DNA of 21,988 bases from DASWIG01 sp965371445 (lineage in GTDB: Bacteria; Acidobacteriota; Thermoanaerobaculia; Multivoradales; J023): positions 1-21,988 of the forward strand of contig CBDUYN010000171.1 in NCBI GenBank assembly GCA_965371445.1, given 5' to 3'. Below, one piece after another: positions 7,166 through 13,408 of the stretch (positions are counted from its first letter, which is position 1; every line of letters begins with the position of its first letter). The notes under the pieces are model-generated. The model saw nothing but the letters and a program-made list of their open reading frames with translations. It made no database searches and was not told the origin of the DNA. A program made the translations under genes and the position numbers.

Positions 7166-9370
7166 TCACAGGTACCCGAGGTTCCTCAGCATGTCCTTCA
7201 AGTCGTCGAGGACCTCTTCGCCGTCCGTCTGCGGCCGGCGTCCGAGCCGCTCTTCGATGGCGGCGAGGACCCCCGCGGCGTCGGTCTCGCAGGCGACGCC
7301 GAGCCAGGGTCCGCGCGGCGTGCCGTTGCGCCGTGCGCAACTTTGCTCCTCCTCCCAGACGAGCTGCCGGAATCCCTGCCGCTGCACCCCGAAGAGGTGG
7401 CGCGCCAGGCGCATGTTCTTGGGCAGCGGATGGACCAACGACGAATGCTCCTCCAGGAGCAGGTACGGATGTGTCTTGGTGGCCCCGCTTGCGGGCCCCG
7501 GGACCCTTAGCCCGTCGCTCGGCGGCGGCTCGACGCCAGCGGCGGCAAGGATCGTCGGGTAGAGGTCGACGAGCGACGTCAGCCGTGCGCTGCGCCGCGG
7601 CTCGCTGCGGCCCGGCCACTTGACGAGCAACGGGATCTCGACGAGCTCCGGATCGAGCCGCGCGGCGTGCGAGAAATAACCGCCTTCGCCCAGGAGCTCG
7701 CCATGGTCTGCGGTGACGATGATGAGCGCCCGCTCGTAAAGGCCGAGGGTACGCAGCTCCTCGAAGAGGCGTCCGAGGAGGTGATCGATCCAGGCGATCT
7801 CGGCGAGGTAGGCCGCCTCGAGGTAGGCGACGCCCTCGGGCGAGACGTCCACCTCTCCCTCGACGACCTTGCGCCAGGCGCTCATCTTGCCGCTCAAAAG
7901 CTCGTCCCAGACCTCTTGTCCGCGGAGCTTCTCGCGCAGCTCGGCTACCCCGAGCTTCTCCTCAAACCGCTCCGGCGCCTGGTAGAGGGCATGGGCGTCG
8001 AAGTAGTTGACGAAAAGAAAGAGCGGCTCGCCCGAGTGGGCGGCCAGGGTCTCCTCGAGATAGCCGGTGAGGGCGCCACCCGGGGTCTCGAACTTGTCGG
8101 GGTTGCGGTAGTAGTGGAAGCCCTGGGCGAGCCCGAAGCGTGACGAGGAAAGCTCGCCGGCCGAAAAACCCGCCGTGAAGTAGCCGCGGTCGCGCAGCAG
8201 CCGGGCCAGGGTCGCCATGCCGTTCTTGAGCCGCACCTCGCTGACCCCGGCGCCGTGGTGCGACGGGTAGAGGCCGGTCATGATCGAAGCGTGCGCCGGC
8301 AGGGTCCAGGGAGCGGTGCTGTAGGCCTCGTCAAAAACCGTCGCCTCCCGGGCAAGGCGGTCGAGCACGGGCGTCAGGCTGTGCTTTCCCCCCCGATCCC
8401 CCCCAAGGGGGCCGTCGCGGCCGTAGGGACCGAGGGCGTCGCGCCGCGTCGTGTCGAGGGTGATGAGGACGATCGGTGTGAGCTTCGCCGCATCGCCTTC
8501 CACGAGGCGCGGCATGCCCCAGAGGAAGAGCCCGTCGGGAGCTCCTTCGACCGCGAGGACGATCTCGGACTCGCCGGCCGGGACGTCAAAAGCGATCTCC
8601 GCGTCGCCGCCGGGCGACACGCCGGCACGGACCTGGAGGGAGCCCGGGGCGCTGACGGTGAACTCCGCCGATTCGCCGGAAAGGTTGCGGGGCTTGACGA
8701 GAAGCTTCGCCCGCCGGGTGCGGCTCAGCTGGATGCTATGGCGTGAAGGACCGACGAAGAGCAACCCGCCGCGCCGCTCCTTGCCCTTGCCGGCGACGGC
8801 GTGCTGGAGGAAGTCGGCGACCACGCGGTGGCGGTCGAGCTCGGCGGGCTCGACGGCGACCGGCTCGCCTTCGCCGTGGCGGAAGACGATCTCGCCAAAG
8901 ACGCTTCTCGGCCGGCGCCGGGCGCCGGGCTTCTCGCTCGGGTGGTCGCGGCTGAGCGTCAGGCGGTGGGGTCCGGGCTGGAGAAGCTCGTCGTCCAGTT
9001 GGACGACGAGGCCGTCCTCGCCGTAGGCGAGCCGATCTTCAGCGAGCGCCTCGCCGTCCCAGTCGACACGGAACCGATGGCCGAGGGTGACGGCTTCACC
9101 TTGCAGCGAAATCACCAGCGGTCCCTCGACGCCTTGCCCCACCGCAACGAGCAACGTCGCCCGGTTCTGGAAATACCAGCCGCCCTCGTCGTGACGGAAC
9201 CAGCGAAGCCCCGGGACCACCAGCAGCGGCTCCACGAAGACGATCTCGTCCCACAGCGGGGGTGGCACGTCCTCGACGGCCGGGCCGCCGTCGCAGGCCA
9301 GGACCAGCAACAACGGCAAGGTGAGGAGACCAGCGGAGCCGGGGAAGGTTCTTCTCGTCAGTCGCAGCAT
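7166..9370 (-). CDS. Lipoprotein of the sulfatase/alkaline-phosphatase superfamily with Thr at the nucleophile position
   Basis: This is a 734-residue predicted lipoprotein. The signal peptide ends in VLAC with lipidated C26. Residues 40-290 form a beta-rich N-terminal region of unknown role. The sulfatase fold runs from about 298: metal-binding D306 in LITLDTTRRD, TLPAHASIMTG at 356-366, FDAH at 457-460, and the metal site ADHGE at 554-558 with H568. Alignment to the sulfatase signature C/S-x-P-x-R puts Thr356 at the nucleophile and His360 at the Arg position, so formylglycine formation is not expected. Phosphatase, phosphodiesterase or lipid-headgroup transferase activity is more likely than sulfate hydrolysis. 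An insert rich in Gly (about 320-329) is encoded by two C7 runs. The ATG at 9370 is preferred because it gives an intact signal peptide; the frame is open upstream but would overlap the divergent gene. The protein ends in LRNLGYL. The radical SAM gene follows in the same operon. Confidence 0.87.
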   Translation of the reverse strand: MLRLTRRTFPGSAGLLTLPLLLVLACDGGPAVEDVPPPLWDEIVFVEPLLVVPGLRWFRHDEGGWYFQNRATLLVAVGQGVEGPLVISLQGEAVTLGHRFRVDWDGEALAEDRLAYGEDGLVVQLDDELLQPGPHRLTLSRDHPSEKPGARRRPRSVFGEIVFRHGEGEPVAVEPAELDRHRVVADFLQHAVAGKGKERRGGLLFVGPSRHSIQLSRTRRAKLLVKPRNLSGESAEFTVSAPGSLQVRAGVSPGGDAEIAFDVPAGESEIVLAVEGAPDGLFLWGMPRLVEGDAAKLTPIVLITLDTTRRDALGPYGRDGPLGGDRGGKHSLTPVLDRLAREATVFDEAYSTAPWTLPAHASIMTGLYPSHHGAGVSEVRLKNGMATLARLLRDRGYFTAGFSAGELSSSRFGLAQGFHYYRNPDKFETPGGALTGYLEETLAAHSGEPLFLFVNYFDAHALYQAPERFEEKLGVAELREKLRGQEVWDELLSGKMSAWRKVVEGEVDVSPEGVAYLEAAYLAEIAWIDHLLGRLFEELRTLGLYERALIIVTADHGELLGEGGYFSHAARLDPELVEIPLLVKWPGRSEPRRSARLTSLVDLYPTILAAAGVEPPPSDGLRVPGPASGATKTHPYLLLEEHSSLVHPLPKNMRLARHLFGVQRQGFRQLVWEEEQSCARRNGTPRGPWLGVACETDAAGVLAAIEERLGRRPQTDGEEVLDDLKDMLRNLGYL

Positions 9371-9422
9371 GGGGGTCGGCGGAGGGGCTGAGGAGAGCGT
9401 GAGTTCCTCGTTACGCGCCGAG

Positions 9423-9431
9423 AGTGTAGCA
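9423..9431 (-). promoter_or_regulatory. Candidate extended -10 promoter for the long sulfatase-like gene
   Basis: On the minus strand the sequence reads TGCTACACT, an extended -10 (TGn plus TACACT). It is placed about 50 bases upstream of the ATG at 9370, inside the 70-base divergent gap between the two sulfatase-like genes. No good -35 hexamer is visible, which fits an extended -10 promoter. The same TGCTAYACT pattern recurs at 12134-12142. Confidence 0.35.
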
Positions 9432-9440
9432 TGACCAGCC

Positions 9441-10823
9441 ATGAGAGATTCCGACACGCTTCGCCTCCTGCCGCTCGCCCTGGCCTTGCTCGTGGCCTCG
9501 GCCACGGCGTGCTCGCGTGACGTCGTCCATCCGGAGTTCAACGTCGTTTTCGTCCTCGCGGACACGCTGCGTGCCGACCACCTGGCGAGCTACGGCTACG
9601 AGCGGGAGACGAGCCCCTTTTTTGACCAGCTCGCGGGACGCTGGATCCAGCTGGAGAACGCCCGCAGCCAGGCGTCGTGTACCTTCCCCTCGGTCAACTC
9701 GCTCCTGACGTCGCGCAACGTCTTCCGCTTCTTCGACCCAGCGACGCGTCCCGGAATCCCCGCCGACATCCCGGCGCTGCCGGAGATCCTCGGCGAGCAC
9801 GGCTACATGACGGCGGCGATCTCCGCGAGCCCCATCGTGCGCAAGACGCCGTCGAAGCACAACCCCCGCGGCGGCTTCGGGCGCGGCTTCGACATCTTCG
9901 ACGAGAAATGCCAGTGGTACCAGTCGTCCTGCGTCTCGACCCGCGCCGGCAAGATCCTGGCGAAGCTCGACGAGCCTTTCTTTCTCTACCTCCACTACAT
10001 GGACCCGCACGATCCCTACACCGCCATGAAGGAGCACCGCGGGACCTTTGCCGGCCCCTACGAGGGCGAGCACGCCTTCATCGCTGCGGGCGACCCCAAC
10101 CCCATCGCGGCCCTGGTGCGCCAGGGCAAGGCGGCGGAGACGATCTCCGAGGACGACCTGAGCCACCTCCTCGACCTCTACGACGAGGAGATCTACTCCT
10201 TTGACTTCGGCCTGCGCATGCTCGTCGAGATCCTGGAGGCGAACCGGCTCATGGAGCGTACGATTCTCGTCGTCACCTCCGACCACGGCGAGAGCTTTCT
10301 CGAGCACGGCACGATCAAGCATTGCTTCACGGTCTACGACACGGAGACCCGGGTGCCGATGCTGCTCTACCTGCCGCGGCTCGAGATGCCGATCCGCCGC
10401 ACGACCTGGGTGGAGAACCTGGACGTCGTGCCGACGCTCCTCGATTACCTTGGGATCGACGCGCAACCCTACGGCCTCGAGGGCGAGAGCCTGCGGCAAG
10501 TGATCGAGTCGGGCGAGGGCTCGAAGCGGCGGGTGTTCTCTTCCATGGCGGCGCAGCGCAGCGTCAACGACGAGCGCTACAAGCTCCTCTACGACATCGC
10601 CAGCGGGCGCTACCGGCTCTATGACCTCCTCGAGGACCCCGAGGAATCGCGGGACGTCTCCGGCGAGGAGCAACGGGCCTTGAAACGTCTTCAGCACGAG
10701 CTCCACGCCTGGACGCGGACGGTCGAAAAAGACGAGGACACTAAAGAGCGTCTACGCAAGGCCCGGGAGATCGAGGACGAGCTTCGTGCCTTGGGTTACC
10801 TGGCCGGCGGCGGCGATTCGTAG
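9441..10823 (+). CDS. Short sulfatase-superfamily lipoprotein with Thr at the nucleophile position
   Basis: This is a 460-residue predicted exported protein. The signal peptide ends in ATAC, so C24 is a plausible lipidation site. The alkaline-phosphatase/sulfatase core is complete: metal-binding D41 in VLADTLRADH, nucleophile region SCTFPSVNSLLTS (79-91), HYMDPHDPY (185-193), and metal site TSDHGE at 279-284 with H294. Aligned to the sulfatase signature, Thr81 sits at the catalytic Cys/Ser position and Asn86 replaces the usual basic residue nearby. Cys80 is one position away and could confuse automatic sulfatase calls. The C-terminus is helical and charged, with LRALGYL near the end, a tail shared with the divergent longer homologue. 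The gene is divergent from that homologue with 70 bases between start codons. It ends eight bases before the convergent fmdB-like gene. Export and superfamily membership are well supported; the substrate is not known. Confidence 0.87.
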   Translation: MRDSDTLRLLPLALALLVASATACSRDVVHPEFNVVFVLADTLRADHLASYGYERETSPFFDQLAGRWIQLENARSQASCTFPSVNSLLTSRNVFRFFDPATRPGIPADIPALPEILGEHGYMTAAISASPIVRKTPSKHNPRGGFGRGFDIFDEKCQWYQSSCVSTRAGKILAKLDEPFFLYLHYMDPHDPYTAMKEHRGTFAGPYEGEHAFIAAGDPNPIAALVRQGKAAETISEDDLSHLLDLYDEEIYSFDFGLRMLVEILEANRLMERTILVVTSDHGESFLEHGTIKHCFTVYDTETRVPMLLYLPRLEMPIRRTTWVENLDVVPTLLDYLGIDAQPYGLEGESLRQVIESGEGSKRRVFSSMAAQRSVNDERYKLLYDIASGRYRLYDLLEDPEESRDVSGEEQRALKRLQHELHAWTRTVEKDEDTKERLRKAREIEDELRALGYLAGGGDS

Positions 10824-10831
10824 GGCAGGTC

Positions 10832-11167
10832 TCAAGTAGCCTGAGTCCTTTCCGCCTTGCTGGGAGCTTCCTTGGGGCTGGGCTTGGAATCGCTCTTACC
10901 GCTGTCCGAGCTCTTGGACTCGGAAGCCTTCGCAGTCTTCTCGCCGCTGCCGTTGGTCTTGCCACCGTCCTTGTCCTTGTCCTTGTCCTTGCGGGCGTAG
11001 TCGGTGACGTACCAGCCGTCGCCCTTGAACTGGAAGGCAGGGGCGGAGATCAGCTTCCTGAGCTCGCCGCCGCAATCGGTGCAGCTTTCGGGCGGCGGGT
11101 CGCTGAATCGTTGCATGACTTCGGACCGGGTGTTGCAGCTCAGGCATTCGTACTCGTAGATCGGCAT
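10832..11167 (-). CDS. FmdB-family zinc-ribbon protein with charged low-complexity tail
   Basis: This is a 111-residue protein. The N-terminal 55 residues match the FmdB family zinc ribbon: MPIYEYEC start, C8-x2-C11 and C29-x2-C32, then KLISAPAFQFKGDGWYVTDY, the characteristic end of the domain. Members are small putative regulatory proteins of unproven function, first linked to formamidase and amidase operons. After residue 58 the sequence turns into KDKDKDKD followed by a Ser/Lys/Asp-rich disordered tail of about 45 residues. Such tails are common in this family but vary in length. ATG 11167 is chosen over upstream starts because AAGGAG at 11177-11182 is nine bases away and the family begins exactly at MPIYEYEC. 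The gene is convergent with the short sulfatase-like gene and stands alone in its direction, with a structured 140-base leader region upstream. Confidence 0.9.
   Translation of the reverse strand: MPIYEYECLSCNTRSEVMQRFSDPPPESCTDCGGELRKLISAPAFQFKGDGWYVTDYARKDKDKDKDGGKTNGSGEKTAKASESKSSDSGKSDSKPSPKEAPSKAERTQAT
10967..10990. repeat. GTCCTT hexamer tandem repeat (four copies) within the fmdB-like gene
   Basis: Four perfect tandem copies of GTCCTT encode alternating Lys-Asp on the minus strand, at the start of the disordered tail. Because the unit is six bases, gain or loss of copies changes the tail length without shifting the frame. Confidence 0.9.
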
Positions 11168-11190
11168 CAGGAAACTCTCCTTGGATCTGT

Positions 11191-11229
11191 GGGGGGGGGG
11201 CAGGCTGCGCGCCCCATGCGGAGCCTGCC
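11191..11229. repeat. G10 tract fused to an inverted repeat upstream of the fmdB-like gene
   Basis: A run of ten G residues (11191-11200) runs into the dyad GGCAGGCT (11199-11206) / AGCCTGCC (11222-11229). An inner CGC/GCG pair is separated from it by one mismatch, and the loop has seven bases. On the minus strand this is a stable hairpin followed by C10, 79 bases after the DUF4388 stop and 24 bases before the fmdB ATG. It could be an atypical 3' end for the DUF4388 transcript or a structured leader for fmdB. It has no T run, so it is not a classical terminator. Homopolymer length could also be a sequencing artefact. Confidence 0.7.
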
Positions 11230-11307
11230 TACTTGGAAACATCAGACCGGGCCTGTCCTATTCCGGAGGATGCCCCGTGCCTGGAGAAGATCTCTTGGGC
11301 GGCGTCT

Positions 11308-12090
11308 CTAGACCGGCTTGTCTCCGAGGCGGATCCTCACCCCGGTGCCGGAGCTTGGCCGGTCGGACCCGACCTCGATCAGTCCCAGGAGGCGGAAAGC
11401 ATAGATCAACCGGGCGTTCTCCGATATGCCGAAGGGTCCCATTTGGCAGACGTCGAAGAAACGGCGCTCGCCGTCGATCAGGCGTAGCAGCGAGTATTCC
11501 TCCTTGGAGAGGGCGATCTCCAACAGGTCCTCGATGGCGTAGTCGGGCCGGAAGACGGTCGACTTCTTGCCGAGGCGCGCCACGAGCGATTTGGTGTCGG
11601 TGACTTTCAAGATGCCGCGGATGATCACCTGGCGCATCGGCAGGTGGATCCGGATCCGGCCGTCGTTGTGCGTCTCGCCGATCCGGAAGGCCACCTTGCC
11701 GCTCTGCCACGAGAAGACGCTCCAGACGATCGCCTCCATCTGTCCCCGGACCGCCTCGTAGAGCTCGGCCGGCGAGAGGATCTCGTTCTCGATGAGATAC
11801 CGGCCCTGGGCGCTGTCGCCCTGGCCCTCGTCGGAGGCTTGATTCTCGCGCATGGAGACGAGCAACTGGTCTCGCGTCAGCTTGCCGGTCCGGTAGAGGT
11901 GGGCCCCCAGCCGGTCGGCGCGGTCGCTCGAGGACGCATGCACGACGTTGCCGCCGCTGATGAAGATCTCTTTGACGACGCCCTGGCGCGTGATGCGCAT
12001 CATCCCCGGCACGGTGTGCCGAGAGATGGTCGTGAACATGTCGGAGAGGTAGGTCTCCTCCAGGTTGCCTTCGTACTGGTACGTGCTCAT
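11308..12090 (-). CDS. DUF4388 (PATAN-like) domain protein
   Basis: This is a 260-residue soluble protein. The N-terminal part (about residues 5-110) fits DUF4388: F/Y-x-G-N-L...L-x-D-M-F at 6-19, a short beta hairpin, then the V-x-K-E-I-F-I-S-G-G-N-V-V-H-A-S core at 38-53, which matches the I-x-F-x-x-G-x-I-v-x-A signature. DUF4388 is found in cyanobacterial PatA-type response regulators and in many Acidobacteriota and Myxococcota proteins linked to gliding, signalling or development. The remainder is predicted helical, with two winged-helix-like stretches (100-140 and 165-240) of uncertain identity. No receiver domain or membrane segment is present. The ATG at 12090 has no clear ribosome binding site, but the domain begins right after it. 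It is divergent from moeA, and a good extended -10 promoter lies in between. Cellular role unknown. Confidence 0.75.
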   Translation of the reverse strand: MSTYQYEGNLEETYLSDMFTTISRHTVPGMMRITRQGVVKEIFISGGNVVHASSSDRADRLGAHLYRTGKLTRDQLLVSMRENQASDEGQGDSAQGRYLIENEILSPAELYEAVRGQMEAIVWSVFSWQSGKVAFRIGETHNDGRIRIHLPMRQVIIRGILKVTDTKSLVARLGKKSTVFRPDYAIEDLLEIALSKEEYSLLRLIDGERRFFDVCQMGPFGISENARLIYAFRLLGLIEVGSDRPSSGTGVRIRLGDKPV

Positions 12091-12133
12091 GGTCGCGTAG
12101 TCGCGCTCGAGGGCGGCTCTGACGTGGAAGCTT

Positions 12134-12142
12134 AGTATAGCA
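12134..12142 (-). promoter_or_regulatory. Extended -10 promoter for the DUF4388 gene
   Basis: The minus strand reads TGCTATACT, an extended -10 with a five-of-six match to TATAAT. TTGAGC lies 15 bases further upstream as a possible short-spaced -35. Transcription would start near 12127, giving a leader of about 37 bases before the ATG at 12090. It lies in the 62-base gap to divergent moeA, so it may overlap that gene's control region. Confidence 0.5.
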
Positions 12143-12152
12143 TCGGTGGGCG

Positions 12153-13367
12153 ATGCTCAACCCGAAACAAGCCTGGGAGACGATCGGGGAGCGGATCGAA
12201 ACGCTTCCGGGGCGCACCGTTGCGCGACGCAAGGCTCTCGGTGCGGTCCTCGCCGAGGAGCTGCGCGCCACAGTCGACATGCCCCCGGACGACGTCTCGG
12301 CCATGGACGGCTATGCCTGCGCCGGCGAGCTCCCTCTCGGGGAGCCGGTGCCCGTCCTTGCCACGGTGGCCGCCGGCAGCCCCAGCGCGGTTGAGCTCGC
12401 TCCGGGTACGGCCGCCAAGATCATGACCGGCGCCGTGGTTCCGGCCGGCACCGACCGGGTCATCCCGGTGGAGCTGACCGAGCGGCAAAGCGCTGGTGAG
12501 GTCGTCTTCGCCGAAAGCGTCGTCGAGGGACGCCACATCCGCCGCGGCGGTGAAGTCGTCCGCCGCGGCGACACGCTCCTCGCCGCCGGCACCCTCCTGA
12601 CCCCGGGGGCGATCTCGCTCCTGGCCGCCCACGGCCATGGTGAGCTCCGTGTCGCGTCGCGGCCCGAGGTGGCCGTCATCACCACCGGCGACGAGGTCGT
12701 CGAGCCCGACGAAGAGCCCGGGCCGGGACAGCTACGCGACTCGAACTCCGCTTTCCTCGTCGCCGCCGGAGCGACCCTCGGCCTTGGCTTTCGCCGCCTG
12801 GGGATCGCTCCCGACAGCCTTTCGGAGCTGCGGGCGAAGATCTCGGACGGCCTCGAAGCCGATGTCCTCCTGCTGACGGGAGGCGTCTCCATGGGCGACT
12901 TCGACCTCGTCGAGGACGTCCTGGCCGAGCTCGGCTGCGAGACGCTTTTCGACCGTGTGGCGATCCAGCCCGGTAAGCCCCTGGTCGTGGCACCCCACGG
13001 CGGCGGCTGGGTCTTCGGGCTGCCGGGGAACCCCGCCTCGGTGATGGTGACCTTCTGGCTTTTCGTGCGGCCGTTGCTGCGCCGCCTCGAGGGTATGGAC
13101 GACGGTTTCTGGCACGGCGCCGTCGCCGCCGAGCTCGCGGCACCGTTGCCCGGCGCCAAGGGGCGCGACCGCTTCCTGCCGGCGTCGATCGCCTTTGACG
13201 GCGGCCGGCTCCTCGCCACCCCGCATCCGCCCACGGGCTCTCACGACGTCGTCGCCTACGCCCGCGGTACGGCGCTCGTACGGATCCGGCCCCACGCCGC
13301 GTCGGCCGAGGTCGGCGAGGGGTGCGAGGTGCTGCCCCTTGTCAACTGGTGCGAGCCTCTGTCGTAG
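12153..13367 (+). CDS. moeA: Molybdopterin molybdenumtransferase MoeA
   Basis: This is a 404-residue cytosolic enzyme that inserts molybdate into adenylylated molybdopterin, the last general step of molybdenum cofactor synthesis. The length matches the usual 400-410 residues. Family motifs appear in order: PPDDVSAMDGYA (44-55), GTAAKIMTGAVVPAGTDRVIPVE (85-107, abridged from a longer conserved block), ITTGDEVV (176-183), LLTGGVSMGDFD (240-251) and FGLPGNPASV (288-297), together covering the MoeA N-terminal and MogA-like domains. ATG 12153 follows the divergent promoter region; the preceding GGTGGG is a weak ribosome binding site. No other cofactor-synthesis or molybdoenzyme gene is in the window, so its partners lie elsewhere. 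It is convergent with the PaaK-like gene. Confidence 0.95.
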   Translation: MLNPKQAWETIGERIETLPGRTVARRKALGAVLAEELRATVDMPPDDVSAMDGYACAGELPLGEPVPVLATVAAGSPSAVELAPGTAAKIMTGAVVPAGTDRVIPVELTERQSAGEVVFAESVVEGRHIRRGGEVVRRGDTLLAAGTLLTPGAISLLAAHGHGELRVASRPEVAVITTGDEVVEPDEEPGPGQLRDSNSAFLVAAGATLGLGFRRLGIAPDSLSELRAKISDGLEADVLLLTGGVSMGDFDLVEDVLAELGCETLFDRVAIQPGKPLVVAPHGGGWVFGLPGNPASVMVTFWLFVRPLLRRLEGMDDGFWHGAVAAELAAPLPGAKGRDRFLPASIAFDGGRLLATPHPPTGSHDVVAYARGTALVRIRPHAASAEVGEGCEVLPLVNWCEPLS

Positions 13368-13375
13368 GGCATGGA

Positions 13376-13408
13376 TGGCCGTGACCGGCCACCCAGGATG
13401 CGCTGGGT
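13376..13408. terminator. Candidate bidirectional terminator hairpins between moeA and the PaaK-like gene
   Basis: Two adjacent dyads fill the 41-base convergent gap: TGGCCG-TGAC-CGGCCA (13376-13391), then ACCCA/TGGGT (13391-13408). The second can alternatively pair as CTGGG/CCCAG at 13403-13418. Neither has a T run, so intrinsic termination is uncertain. Position between two converging stop codons is the main support. Confidence 0.35.

Noticed and set aside
6044..9370. Calling the pair a sulfatase and its anaerobic maturase
   Set aside because: The sulfatase-like protein has Thr, not Cys or Ser, at the modified position.
9371..9565. Longer start for the long sulfatase-like protein
   Set aside because: It would bury the signal peptide and overlap the divergent gene; ATG 9370 gives a standard lipoprotein N-terminus.
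9411..10706. Minus-strand open frame of 431 codons opposite the short sulfatase-like gene
   Set aside because: It is an antisense shadow; the + strand product has a signal peptide and complete catalytic motifs, while this one has no domain features.
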